Shown here: in pieces, positions 12,308-23,873 of the stretch
Position numbering within the stretch: the first letter of the stretch is position 1
How the letters are laid out: each line of letters starts with the position of its first letter
NCBI RefSeq assembly: GCF_032062135.1
Contig: NC_092859.1
Coordinates: forward strand, 41,413,008 to 41,477,007
Direction of reading: 5' to 3'
DNA length: 64,000 bases
Origin: Pyxicephalus adspersus
Taxonomy: Eukaryota; Chordata; Amphibia; Anura; Pyxicephalidae
Position numbers and translations under genes: made by a program
Notes under the pieces: model-generated
Seen by the model: the letters and a program-made list of their open reading frames with translations, nothing else
The model's database searches: none
Told to the model about the DNA's origin: nothing

Positions 12308-12407
12308 CTGTACTTCAGCAGCAGTTTTAATATGACGGAACGTATGACTGGAGTTTTATCCACAGCATCCTCAAAGGGGGAAAGAGACCGAGTGTAACTT
12401 GCAGACT
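12308..12407 (-). CDS. rnf213: RNF213 exon, window exon 25
   Basis: 100 nt. Two bases complete a Glu codon, then SASYTRSLSPFEDAVDKTP, to ILKLLLKY plus AG. The acceptor is CATATAG and the donor GTACAA. It has no open frame of 60 codons and was found by reading the joins. Confidence 0.9.
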
Positions 12408-12498
12408 CTATATGCAGATAAAACAGAAGCTTGCTTACCAAATGCAACTATACATGCGATGGATACATTTTAATCTACATTTACTGTTAAACATTTTA

Positions 12499-12503
<5 letters not shown>

Positions 12504-12542
<39 letters not shown>
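12504..12542. repeat. (AT)n microsatellite
   Basis: About nineteen AT dinucleotides without interruption, directly beside the palindromic MITE. Such runs often vary between individuals. Confidence 0.9.
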
Positions 12543-12546
<4 letters not shown>

Positions 12547-12548
12547 TG

Positions 12549-12769
12549 GCCCTGATTTATGAAAGCTCTCCAAGGCTGGAGAGAATACACTTTCAGAAGT
12601 GAACTGGGTGATCCAGAAAACATGGAATGGATTTTTAAAAACCATTTGCTATTTGCTAGCAAATGTTTTTAATCCTGGACCAGATCCATTCCAGGTTTGC
12701 TGAATCACCCAGCTTCACTAATGAAAGTGTATTCTATCCAGCCTTGGAGAGCTTTCATAAATCAGGGTC
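12549..12769. repeat. Palindromic MITE, best-preserved copy
   Basis: About 221 bp that read nearly the same on both strands: GCCCTGATTTATGAAAGCTC at the left and GCTTTCATAAATCAGGG at the right, with GGTGATCCAGAAAACATGG facing CCAGGTTTGCTGAATCACC. The arms meet near 12658 at GCTATTTGCTAGCAAAT. It codes for nothing. The structure fits a fold-back MITE. It abuts an (AT)n run, so the target duplication cannot be read. Confidence 0.85.
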
Positions 12770-13185
12770 TTTGAATAAACATTTAACAGCATATAACTGT
12801 GAAAGTGGATTTAAAAAGCAAGACAGACTAAATAGCGTGCAGCAGATTATTTTTCACATTTCTTTTTGATTAAAAAGAAGTCAGACAGTGAGGGGGGGAT
12901 TAATGATTGTTCTGTCTCACTTTGTTGTCTATGTAAATTAGAGCTTGTGCTACTGCACCCCGTCTTTTTCAGCTAAGCAGATAACCTGAAAAGGAGCCTT
13001 ATGCTCCACCTGCTGCCCAAGGACAGGAATACAAAGTATACATATGTTCTAATTACCTGAGTAAAATATAAAAAAAAAAATATATTAGGATAATAAAATA
13101 CTAAAATATTCTGAATACCACTGTATATTACTAGACATAAAGTACTGCATCAGTCCTAATAGACCTAATTAAAGATGCATCTTAC

Positions 13186-13331
13186 CAGTGTTTTCGAATA
13201 GAAAGGATAGTAGATGGAGTATGACCTTATCGTCAGGAGGACTGTTGTCCTTAAAGCACATATTGCATACAATATCCATGAAAAATCCATTGCATTGTTT
13301 TCTAAACTCAATATTTTTCTGTATGGACTCC
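13186..13331 (-). CDS. rnf213: RNF213 exon, window exon 24
   Basis: 146 nt. It completes an Arg codon, then ESIQKNIEFRKQCNGFFMD, and VCNMCFKDNSPPDD, to LFENT plus one base. The acceptor is ATATTTTCAAG and the donor GTAAGA. The CN-FFMD and CFKDN-PPD pattern is a conserved signature just after the RING in RNF213. Confidence 0.94.
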
Positions 13332-14513
13332 CTTGAAAATATAACCAAACAGACAAATAGAAATGAGTGACTTTCACTGAATTTTCTCATTCATTTCTGT
13401 AAATCTTACCACTTTAGGCTATATTGACTTTAAAAGGAATGCTTCCATTTATACACATAACATTGTAGGATAAGGATTCAAACACTCTGTTGTTCTCTGG
13501 TGGAAAAGCAATCACTGTCATTAAAAAAACATGAAAGATTATCCACCATGTTTTGCACATGTCAGGTTCATTGTCTAATAAATAGATGCCAAAGTGTCAT
13601 TTAATTAAGAAACAAAAATATACTCTTTATTTACAGTAAAACTACTTTTTCCCAAAAAATTAAGGTCTCTTTCAGAATCTGGTCTAAACTGCAAGGTCAG
13701 TTGCTCCTGGGTGTATAGAAGACTGCTGCTATGCACCGATAACCAGCAAATAGCACTAAAGGTCTATGTGTTAGGTTATTCCTACAGAGAATAAAAAGCA
13801 GGGCCAAAGCAAACTCTAAAGGAAGAGAATGTCTAGCAACAAATTTTCTAAACCAAACACCATGTTAGAACCCCACAGCAATGCAACTTCATGCAAAAAA
13901 ATGGTTCCCAAATGCTTCCAATAAGTTGAATAGGAGCAGTTGTGAGCGCATTTAAATGTGCATCTAAAATTGGGCTAACACTGATCAAAACAGAAATAAT
14001 ACTTTTTTATTGTTTCTGAATAGTTACTTATAAAATATTTTTTAAGACAATAATACTTTGGTATATTTTCGATAATTGCGAAGTTATCACTGAATAAACA
14101 GGCGTCTAGTGGGAATACAAAAATTACGCTGACCCTGAGGCATAAGGGTATGAGACTTACTGAGGCATAAAGGTATGAGACTTAAAATGATTATAACTAG
14201 AACCATTTTAGTGAACTGTGATTTTAATGGACTCAAAATGAATACTAAGACTTTGATACAGATCTGCCTAATCATATAAAGAAAATAGTATAGTTTTTGG
14301 AAAATAAACTGTTTAGAATGAACCAAGATTACCACAGCCAACCATTTTCCCTGAAAACGTCTTGAGTTGTGCAACAGGTACAGAGACAAATTGGGCACCT
14401 CCCTGACATTGATTTCTAACATGATCAATCTGTTTCTTAAGCAGCACACAGGCCTACAAATGACCTTGGACTAGCACTCAGGACTGTAAGAAATAAATAT
14501 ATCTAAAAGATAC
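13332..14513. other. Intron between exons 23 and 24
   Basis: One short imperfect tandem duplication at about 14139..14186 (TGAGGCATAAGGGTATGAGA, twice). Otherwise nothing recognised; the 120-codon minus frame at 14087..14449 is a by-product. Confidence 0.5.
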
Positions 14514-14696
14514 CTGATTTCTTTAGAGACAACAATTTTGAAATTTCTTGACAGTGGCTGTGTACAATACGGACAAGTCTTGTTACCGGTGTCCAACCAC
14601 TGCTTCAGACAGGACTGGCAGAAAACATGGTCACATTCCAGGCAAACCGGCTCATTTGGGTCACCACGACAAACTGCACACAACTGCATTCCAAAC
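14514..14696 (-). CDS. rnf213: RNF213 RING-finger exon, window exon 23
   Basis: 183 nt. It encodes the C3HC4 RING: CAVC, then eleven residues, CDHVFCQSC, then eleven residues, CPYC. The spacing is C-x2-C-x11-C-x-H-x2-C-x2-C-x11-C-x2-C, so all eight zinc ligands are kept. This domain recruits E2 enzymes in RING ligases. In RNF213 much of the ligase activity has been reported to reside in the E3 shell and RZ finger, which is family knowledge, not seen here. The exon ends KEI plus AG at GTATCT. The first ATG in the open frame is not a start. Confidence 0.96.
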
Positions 14697-15189
14697 CTAT
14701 ATGAAAACAGGTAAATTAATAAAAAAAACCATACACACTAATTAAAACAATAATGTGAAACTTATTGAAATCATTTATTTGCTCTCACAGTGTAATCTTT
14801 ACAAGCAAAACTCCAACAAATTTTATTACGGATAGAGTGGGAAAAGGTCAGATTTCCCGATATTGCCTTATGAGTTTTTCCCTAACTTCATGTCCCAATT
14901 AGAGGTATACGAAGTAGGAGACGCGGGTAACGGCTATAATCCTTTATGTTTTAGTTTGGATAAGGTAACAATCTCTATCACATTTGTATTAATGTTGAGA
15001 CAGTCTTGTGAAAAAACAAAAACAAAGCCACTGTTTAAGAAAAAATTTCCTCTTAAGTATATAGCAACTGACATTTTCAGGAGCAGCTTAGCCCACCATT
15101 GTGCTAGGTGTTATATCCCATTGCCCTGGATTGCAACTTGTAGCGATTGTGATGGTAAGCCAGAGGAACAAATTAAACAGAACTAAATC

Positions 15190-16160
15190 TACTATACTTA
15201 CCTGTTCCTTCTCTTCCAGCTTGTGGTCTTTGGCTATCTTGACTGGTTGGGCCAGGATGATGTAATTCCCACACAGGTGTGTGGAAGTTCAATCACATCC
15301 AGCAAGCACAGGGGAAGGTGAGACTGCTGGATAACCTGGCCACCAACGCTGAACTGCCCATGTGTTTTAACTGTTCCATGGAGTGATCAGGCTGGTAACA
15401 ATGAATAATGCAGAAGGGGTATCACCTGTCCATTTTTAAAATAATGCCTGCCTGATTCAAAAGGGGATTGTCCCAACTTGTGTCAACAACCATAACTAGA
15501 GGGAAGAGAAGGGAAGGGGGGGAGGTAAAACCGGGTGCAAGAATGAAGTTTTAGGAGAACAGGGCTTAATTACATCCTTCCACTTAAGCGTGGGGGTTGC
15601 TCAATCACTTTTTGATGTCAGGATACAATGCTCATAAAATTAGCAAACTTCAGTGGCACCGGCACTGAATCAATAGGGGGATGGCCTTGATACTCAATTT
15701 TTAAGCAGTAAACAGCCAGAAAAGGGAAATGAGCATAGGGGGTATAGATCTGCTTTAACTCCCCATCCTGCTGACAATGTTTTACCCAACAGTCAGGCAA
15801 ACTTTCCAAAAGCAACAAAGACAAATACATAATCCTTTATTTCTTCAGTGCTCAACCCAGAATTTTTTTTAAGCCGGGTGGGAAGAAATTGTAGGCGGGT
15901 GGCAGCCCCTGTATTGTGACCAAACTCTTCAGTAACCACCCAAAAACAGCCGGGTGGGTGCTGAAAAGTGCCGGGTGGTGCGCCCAGCTAAAAGGGCCTA
16001 GGAAGAACCCTGTTTCTTCAAGTAGGGGAAGGCTAAAGCCCCATATCAAACTTAAATTTCAGTTTGTCTTCCTGTTGTAGATTTTCCATGACTTTGTGTC
16101 TGGTTAAAGCGTTGTCAGCAGGACAGGAAGTGAGGGGAAATCTGAAGTTTTAACCAAACA
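15190..16160. repeat. Cluster of interspersed repeats
   Basis: 15847..16015 is a reversed copy of the CCGGGTGG family (GCCGGGTGGGAAGAAATTG, GCCGGGTGGTGCGCCCAG). 16055..16150 has the phrase GACAGGAAGTGAGGGGAAAT, a phrase I recognise from frog repeats. 15190..15500 is also repeat-like. None codes. Confidence 0.45.
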
Positions 16161-17132
16161 GCAGTTTTACGCCTTCTTCACTCTATCCAAAACTAGAAAA
16201 AGATTTGGATAGACATGGTTTAAGCAATATGTAATAACATACCTAATGTGACATCTACATTGTCATTGCAGAAACCTGTTTTCTGCAGTATTTAAATGGA
16301 TATCCCTCTTGCAATAACAAAATGATGTAATACATATATATCATACATAATCCTATACCATAAAGCACTTATTATTATACATTACTTTTCCATTTCTTTT
16401 TCAATATGCAGGCCACTATGACTTTTTAAAACAAAATATATTATAAATATTTTTATGATGATCTGTACACCTGTGTCTGTACAGGTCTTCTAATATTTTA
16501 CCTCCCCTTGCATATGTTGTTAGCTTACTGCAGTTCCCCCAAATTCTACACAGTGGACACGATCAAAATGCAAACATCCCCTGTACACCCCCACCAGTTT
16601 TAGACAGTTTTAAATAAACATAGAGAAACAAGAGATAGAGTGCAGCTTTTCTTTTTTACAGCAACCTTAAAAAAAAGTGAATTAAACCCAAGTAAGTCCA
16701 AATGAAACAAGGCAACTTCTCACTGCAATGAGGGAGAAGAACATACTGATTATTGTCTATTATTAATATTACCTTTGAAACTGAACCTTTCAATTTAAAA
16801 AACCCACTCAGTAGCTAGTAACTCACCAGCTAAATCCAGAAGAAGGAGGAAGTAGCAGTAGTGATGTGTTCAAGCACACTTATCCCATAAAAGCAGCTGT
16901 TCTGTCCACCACTTTCACATTCACTTATCAACCTGATTGCTGTTAGATTTTGTTGTGTTTATTCTTGGGTTTAATTGGGCATTGAGCAAAAGTACAAACT
17001 TTGACATCTTATTGAGGAGAATAGTAACAAAGCTGAAATGCTTAGAGTGTGTAGCTGTGGTTGTAGAAATCCTGCTGCAGCAATATTTAACACATTTACA
17101 ACTCAATGCAATATATGTTTTTTTTCTTTTAC

Positions 17133-17233
17133 CTTGATACAGATACAGCAACTTCATTTCTGCATTTGTGAAGTGCACTTACAACAGCCAAGAAAGATTT
17201 CTCTTCCTTTATATCTGTAAAGTTTTCCAGACA
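17133..17233 (-). CDS. rnf213: RNF213 exon, window exon 22 (just before the RING)
   Basis: 101 nt, CLENFTDIKEEKSFLAVVS to RNEVAVSVS plus AG. The acceptor is TTTTTCTTTTAG and the donor GTAAAA. Joined to the next exon it reads VSVSRFGMQLCAVC, the entry to the RING. Confidence 0.9.
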
Positions 17234-18131
17234 CTAAAAGAAAAACAGTTACAATGTATGTAAACTTTGAGAAATGATTAAAAATCAAAAAATCTAGGTA
17301 GCAAATGCACACTCTAGAACTTCTCCAGAATTGCATAAACACACATCCCCGAATCACTGCTGCACTAATCACTATCCCACCAATGCGCACTCTGCACCAA
17401 TACCCCCATGACTGCATAAATGCACAATGTATTAGTTACTAAACCAAAACTCAACTCTTTATTTGTCCTGTTCAACAAATACATACGCTTTTGATTATAT
17501 ATTTTTTTTTTTTTACTTTGGATTGGTACATTTTATTGCTCTTCATCTTGCAGCTTTAACGCTTACTTTTTCTCAAAAATGATGCTGTCTATAGGTGGAA
17601 TCCCTATTTTTGTGGTTATTCAAATCCAAGAGATCATTTATTATCTGGGATTGCTGTTTAGTACAGTGGAAACTTGCATGGTAGCGAGTAAAGCTGATTT
17701 AACTGCAAGCCTCATATTTTCATATGTGTTTTTCTAAATAGATGTTTAGAGCTATTAAATGATTTTAAGTCTGAGGAAATAGTCCACGAAACATGACAAC
17801 TGCGGACCCATCCTAAATATATTGACAACCATTGTTAATTGTTCTTTCAACACAATGACCTGTGCCTAGGAATGTTGCTGTGCAGAATCCAAATGTCTCC
17901 TGGTAACTTCTCAAATGGAGCTAAATGATGCTTTATAGTTTTCAAGAAAGCTGACCAAAGTTTCTGGCAAGTTTTTAAATGTTTTGTAAGAGTTTGTCAT
18001 CATATAAAATTGTACTTTTGAATTATTTAACAGTTTGTGCATAACTTTTATGTATTTTTTGTACTGTGTACAAGGACTTATGTAAAGATTAAAAGTTGTT
18101 GGATCAAGGTTGGCTACATTTGTTAACTTAC
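17234..18131. other. Intron between exons 21 and 22
   Basis: AT-rich, no recognised repeat or gene. Confidence 0.5.
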
Positions 18132-18252
18132 CTGCCCAAGGAACAATGTATGACCTTTTATCAGTCCCTGCATGTTTTCATCCTGAAGATTCTCTTTTAC
18201 CAGGAGATGTTCCAAAAAAAGTGCCATGGAAAATACACAATTCCAGAGTACT
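18132..18252 (-). CDS. rnf213: RNF213 exon, window exon 21
   Basis: 121 nt. One base completes a codon, then VLWNCVFSMALFLEHLLV to HTLFLGQ, phase 0 at GTAAGT. The acceptor is GTTTTTAACAG. It fits the helical segment leading to the RING. Its incoming phase does not match exon 20, so the exact left neighbour in the transcript is unknown. Confidence 0.87.
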
Positions 18253-18327
18253 CTGTTAAAAACGTATATATTTAATAAAAAAGTGATACACCATTGCATA
18301 TTGCATTACAAAGTCAGTCTATAAATA

Positions 18328-19060
18328 ACGAGGCTGATATAAAATATAATTTGACTATTTTAATGCTTGTTTCCTTCAATATACTCTCTATTCACAATTA
18401 GGTACCAATGCAGTCTTGTTTTCCACTGGTTGAAGGCATAAAGCAGATCAGTTTCTGACAGCTGTTTCAACATATAACAACAACTTTAACTACTGATTTC
18501 AATTTAGGAAAAATAAAAAAGTCATAAGGTGCCAAATCTGGTGAATAAGGGCATGTTCCAGCATAGTACTGTACATTACAGTACAGTAATGTGTAATGTG
18601 TTTGTCACATAATGTGTTTGTGTAATGTGTTTGTCAGTCAAAAACTGTTCCACAGAAAGTGCTGCATAAGAAGGAGCTTTGTCCCAGCTTTGTGAACATT
18701 TCCTTATAATAATGTTGGTTCACTGCTGTACCTTCTGAATGCCCATGTCAAAAACACACTATGAGCATAGTTTTGAATTTGGACTTGCTTTGACACACTT
18801 TTTAGATTCTTAGTAATGAAGGTATTTTCCAGTGCACTGACTGTGATTTTGTTTCAGGATCATACTGGAAGATTCAGCTTTCATCACAAGCCTTGACTTT
18901 TGGAAAAAAGTTTGGGTCCACTTCAAGTTGCTGCAGAATGTCAGCACAAATTTCCTTGGAATTTTACTAAAACTTTCAAACGGATGCATTGCTTAACTTT
19001 TAAACTTATCATAATTTTAGCACATGAGGGGAAACACAACTGCATTAAACAGTGACTGAC
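18328..19060 (-). mobile_element. Mariner relic with broken transposase
   Basis: Reading the minus strand, ETDLLYAFNQWKTRLHWYL (18400..18460) and CPYSPDLAPYDFFIF (near 18510..18555) are the C-terminal signatures of a mariner transposase. The left end TAACGAGGCTGAT resembles a mariner end. Many stops and indels and an internal TAATGTGTTTG expansion (18570..18640) show it is old. It is of a different subfamily from 666..1956. It sits just upstream of exon 21, in the intron where a coding exon seems to be missing. Confidence 0.7.
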
Positions 19061-19117
19061 AACAAACTAAATGGCTGAGAGTGCTGTTGTTTGTCGTGCA
19101 TGTTTAGGCAAGTTTAA

Positions 19118-19552
19118 CCTCCCTTGCTGTTATCCCGAGTGTGGCTCGGGGTAATTTTAAGTACCAAAAGCGGTCCCCAAGCCAAACTCAAGGGTGGAAT
19201 TGCCAGGGAGTTTAAAAAGCTTAGCTGGTCCCCATATGCCCGTGGCATTATTCAGCGGTGCCTGCGGCGCCCTCTAGCGATGCCTGGCATATTCCTCCCC
19301 ATGCGACGCTGGCCGGGGGATCTGTGTAAACTGGCAATGTCCGGCTGGAATCTGCGTTCCTGGCATGTGAACATTGGGGACGCGAGGCCAAGGGAAGCAG
19401 ATGCTGGCCGGGCATCTGCATGTGAGCCTGAGGCTGGGGGCCGGACAGTGTGGCTGGGAGGTGAGACCAGGCAGGGAATTTAAAATACTAAGTATTTTTA
19501 AATGTAATGCTTTTATATTTAAAAGTACTTATTACTCATACTGCAAGGGAGG
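19118..19552. mobile_element. TTAA-flanked MITE, copy 1
   Basis: 435 bp between TTAA at 19114..19117 and TTAA at 19553..19556. The ends are inverted: CCTCCCTTGCTGTTATCC and, reversed, CCTCCCTTGCAGTATGAG. Next to the left end is the palindrome CCCGAGTGTGGCTCGGG. The interior is GC-rich and non-coding. TTAA duplications are the mark of piggyBac-type insertion. Confidence 0.8.
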
Positions 19553-19559
19553 TTAAACA

Positions 19560-20700
19560 TTCATGGCAAGTGCTCGTTGCTTTCTTTAACAGATAGAAAC
19601 ATGGTCACATTATTTAATAGTAGAGAGTAGGTTGGAGGTACCCTGTCCTTAAATGGTTTTAATGGTTGTTAGTGTGTGACCTACCCCATATAAGATATAA
19701 GGACAAAGGAAAAAAAGAGAAAAAGCTGGGGCCTTATGATAAGGTCACCTTTTGCATGAAAAACCCCCTAAACCTCAAACCCCTTTCTTTCTTTTTTACC
19801 CATTTATTTATATATTATTAGCATTTGCCTTACCACAATGTGAATAAATTACTTTCCTGACTTCAATTCCATCACTTTTCTACTATATCTATATGCAATT
19901 GTATGAATATTATGACTACTATAGACCTATTTACTAACACCATTGTGAATCTATATAATAGATTATCTCCAATCTTACAACTATACCATACCATTACTGT
20001 AAGCTTTATTACCAGGCTCTGTGAAGCTTATATACCATACCATCATCTCAAGTTATGCTATTATACTCTGTGACATAATATTATGTATTTGTTACCAATC
20101 ATAATATTTATGTGCTGTTGAATTTCTAGCTATAACTTGTTCTACAAATAATTTCTTTGACTAAGTCACTCTAGTTATATTAACGTCTGATACTATATTC
20201 AATCCTAGTATACTACTAGGGCAACAACTATTTTCGTTGATACTTTTTTTCTTTCTCATTTAATACTTAATTCTCATCATATATATGTTATCCCTATATA
20301 CAGCGTCTCTGCAACCCATAAGTCCCCTGAGGTGAAACATGTCGGGTCACCGATACCTACCTTTCAGGATATTTAAGTGTTTAAAACATTTGAAATCACC
20401 CGACTTGGACTAACCAATCCAAATAGACCTCTCCCCCAAAAATTGGAACCTAGGGGTTTGAGCTCTATGCTATGGACTGAAACATGGACTTTGTACCTTT
20501 ATGATTTTGATATATGTTTTTGTATGTTATATGACTTATAATATAACATACTCAAGATATTAGTTGTTTTATTTGAGCCTACAAACCCCAGCCTTTTCTT
20601 TTTTTTTTTTTTTTTTTCTTTGTTCTCCTTATTTAATAGATGGACCTAATGTTACAATATTTCACAAGACACAATCTTGGAACCAGTACTTTATATTTTT
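19560..20700. other. AT-rich intron stretch
   Basis: No gene seen. 20320..20350 has CCTGAGGTGAAACATGTCGGG, a phrase found in frog retroelement leaders or tails, followed by a T-run at 20596..20618. It may be a retroelement fragment. Confidence 0.35.
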
Positions 20701-20727
20701 TTTTTTACAAAATGTTTGAATGAGTTT

Positions 20728-21022
20728 CAGTTTGAATTTCCCGCACACGCGCCGACGTCATCACGCACGCAGGGAGAAGCCGTCCGTTTTTTTTTTTCTC
20801 CGCCGGACGGCTTCTCCCTGCAGAGATCATCCGGCGCTGGAACCCCGCTGGCACCCGACGAAGGCACCCGACGCTGGAGAGATCGGCGGACGATGATCGA
20901 TGGAGGACGAAGCTGGATGAGCACAGGGGGACCAGGTAAGTAAGGATGTGAAAAATCTCGGGCTTAACCATCCTTGCAATTTTTTTTTGCCCGAGCGAAG
21001 GTCGGGCTTAACTGCAAGGAGG
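20728..21022. mobile_element. TTAA-family MITE, reversed copy with a perfect hairpin
   Basis: Right end GCAAGGAGG followed by TTAA at 21023..21026. It contains a perfect 18 bp inverted repeat (20769..20786 with 20804..20821, GCAGGGAGAAGCCGTCCG) around a T-rich loop, and a second inverted pair at the right end (20964 TTAACCATCCTTGCA with 21012 TGCAAGGAGGTTAA). The left end is not clear. The interior phrases match the other members (TTTGAATTTCCCGC near 20738). Confidence 0.6.
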
Positions 21023-21029
21023 TTAAATT

Positions 21030-22285
21030 ACATCTACAGCCCAAACTGTTTGTTTTGGATAGAGCAAGAAAATGTAAAATTCTCTGTCAGTTTGTTGCCA
21101 TCTGTGTCACACTGGGGAAATTTGCTTTCATTCCATTTCTGTTGATCAATCTATGCGATAGGCCCAAAGTGCAAATCACAACAACTCTGTCACACTGATA
21201 ACACAAACTATATTTTTAGCCCTCATTTTTAAGCCTTATGTTAAACATTATCAGGTCAAATAGAGAGGACGAATCGTTCCAAAAATTTCAACATTTGATA
21301 AATCTCTCCAAACTTTACCAGTTTGAGTTTATTTTATTTACTTAAAATGATAAGTAGTAAAAAGTAATACATTAATGTAAGTGAATACCTATTTGTCCAA
21401 ACGATTGCTATATAATTAAGCAGTTTCACTGATTCTTTTCAGTGTCAAGTTTCTTGATGTACACATTTAATACATGAGAAAAAGTATAAAAGCCCTGAGC
21501 TAACCCAATCAATAAGATGGAGCAGCACACAACACAAAAGCGGATAAACTAGCAATATATAACGCTGGAAAACTGTGGCGCTTAAAGAAAAACATGTAAA
21601 CATGAAAAAACATCTGTTGTTTTAAAGTATGTTTTTTCATTTTTAAATATCAGTAGTACTGCTTTTTATTGTTTTAATGTTCTGAGTTTAAATTAATGTG
21701 GTTTTACACTAATTTTGGCCATTAGTTTATGCACACCCTTTTGCAAGCTCAAAAAAAGATTATCCAGCTGACGCACATGGATTAATGCCAGAGTCTGCTG
21801 CATCCTGCATCTTGGGATGAGGGGAAGCTTGTCGTGCTGTATATGTGGGCTAGGAAGACAGTACAGCAGAAACAGAGCAAAACAGGCTGTTTTCCTGGCT
21901 GGTTGATAACCAATAATCAAGCGAGCCTAGCTGTAATACTTGTATACAGTAGTTCATTCATTCTGGTGAATCACCCATCTTCACTTTAAAAGATTTTCCT
22001 GGCTGTGCATATAGTGCTAAAGTGCAAATTCCTATATTAGATTTGGTTGCTGATGGCGCAATTATAAATGTGCTGGACATTTTTTTTGATATGCACAAAA
22101 TATTGTTTGAAATACCACTGCTTGGTGTAATTTTGCAAGATATTATATGCACTGAACTTTTATTTTAGGCCAAGCACAAACATTATTTTAAACCTCATGA
22201 TTTTGCCAATATTATATTTTTCTTTCAATGTCACAAATAATCAAAACATGAATATCAAGAATCCCATGTGACACCATATCCTTAC
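21030..22285. other. Intron stretch where an RNF213 exon is expected
   Basis: 21030..21190 carries a frog-type repeat phrase (CCATCTGTGTCACACTGGGG). I searched both strands between exons 20 and 21 by eye for an exon that starts in phase 0 and ends with two bases of a codon, and found none I could support. Confidence 0.4.
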
Positions 22286-22498
22286 CATCTCTTTCCTTAG
22301 TGCTAGCTTGGGACTGGTGATCTTTTGAAGAAGGGAGTCCAAAACTGAGGGGCTGACAACTAAAATCCTGTTCAAGTTTTGTAGCCGGTGTTGAAATGTA
22401 TTATATCCAATATGGACCCATGGAAGCAGTAGGGGTTCTGTAGCTTGTGCTGAGGATCTTAATTCTTCAATACAGGCAGACAGAGTAAACTCCATGAT
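22286..22498 (-). CDS. rnf213: RNF213 exon, window exon 20
   Basis: 213 nt, phase 0 at both ends, IMEFTLSACIEELRSSAQA, then LLLPWVHIGYNTFQHRLQN, to LALRKEM at GTAAGG. The acceptor is ATATTTTATAG. The LPWVH segment is characteristic of RNF213. The exon ends in phase 0 while the next recognised exon needs phase 2, so something is missing between them. Confidence 0.91.
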
Positions 22499-22699
22499 CT
22501 ATAAAATATAAGTAGTAGGTGTAGTTTGGGTTAAAAAGTTATGTGTTAATACATTTTATTGTTTAAAAATATTTATGCCTCAATATATATTTGGGTTTCC
22601 TGCTAGCCTTTCACTGTGTTACCATGCAAAGCAACTACGAATGCAAGGTTGTTTTAGCTCCACCAGAATAGACAAAACAAGGCAGAATCTTCCATTCCA

Positions 22700-23408
22700 G
22701 TAATCATGGTGTAAGCAACTTACCTGTCCAGCGAGCCTGCGGAGTCCCTGGGGATCACAGGCTGAGGCTGCTGCCCTGCTCCCAGCGTGTCTCTCCCTGC
22801 AGGCGGAGGGATCTGTTCTAGCTGAACTACTGTTCGGCCAGGTGGCATCCCCAGCATCCCTATGGACGTGGTTAGAGAAAGTCCTGTTCTCAGCACTCCT
22901 GTGGATGTGCAAAGTAGGTATCCCTCTTGTACCCCCTGGGGGCGTGGCACTCGGCTGCCTTGCCGCGGGCTGGGACATAGTTAGTTTGAATTGGATTCAG
23001 TTATCCTCCAATCAAATGGCAAAAGGTGGCGCAAGGTCATTGGGCCATTTAAGGAGAACCTGTCCTGAACACCATTGCCCACTATTAACCTCTGTGAGTA
23101 CAATGTGCATGGGTGCGTTCTCTGTGTCCGGTATATTAACCTGTTTTGTCATTACCAAAGCGACATGGTCTGATACCTGATTCTGCTTGAACTCCGCCTG
23201 CCCTCAACCTTGGATTGTTTATGACCTCTCCTGCCTGCTGCCTGCCCTAACCTTGGATTGTTCCTGACCTGTTTCTGCTTTACCCCTCTGCGCCACGCTT
23301 ATTGGACTAATCATCTGTGATTAACCCTGTCTTGTTTTATGACTACCAATAAAGCTTGACAAAGGATTCTTGGAGTTGGCTGTGGTTTGTGTGCCCAGGC
23401 CCATTACA
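22700..23408 (+). repeat. Retroelement-like repeat with poly(A) signal
   Basis: GC-rich block in AT-rich intron. 23180..23340 holds repeated phrases (CTTGGATTGTTTATGACCTC, CTTGGATTGTTCCTGACCTG) and 23348..23353 is AATAAA, followed by GTGTGCCCAGGCCCATTACA. The layout resembles the end of an LTR, but no second copy is in the window. Open frames here on both strands are not supported as genes. Confidence 0.4.
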
Positions 23409-23873
23409 CATGACCTAACAACAATAAAAGTCACCCAGATATTCTTTGTTGCAATTATTTGAGCCCTTGATACAATTTTGGTTCAGGGTGGCAGAAATAA
23501 TATTTTGTAATATAGTGAATCTAAGCTTTGTTGTACACCCATTTTCCCTACTTCAAACAATAGACCCTTATGATTGGTAGTCTGAAACCAAAATATATAG
23601 GCTTCTTGTGAATGAAAATAGTATTGATTTGCTAAACTTTATGAGAAGAGTACAACAGAATCACTGGTTGAATGGCTGTCCTAGCTTTGTACTTCAGATG
23701 TTATATTCTATTACAATAGGAGTCAGCCCATTCCAGAATCAGAAGGATTTCGATTCATGGCTGTAGTTATTATGCCTAATGTATCTGATATACTATATAC
23801 AAAAACATTTCCAGGGCTGTAGCTGTAAATTACACTAATACAAAAAAAAAAAACAAAACACTCATATTTCTAC

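Noticed and set aside
21693..21920. A minus-strand frame considered as the missing RNF213 exon
   Set aside because: The product has no resemblance to the expected helical segment and lacks an acceptor and donor of the needed phases.
22619..23180. Overlapping open frames on both strands (119, 76 and 112 codons)
   Set aside because: They lie in a GC-rich retroelement-like repeat and show no domain or matching splice phase with RNF213.
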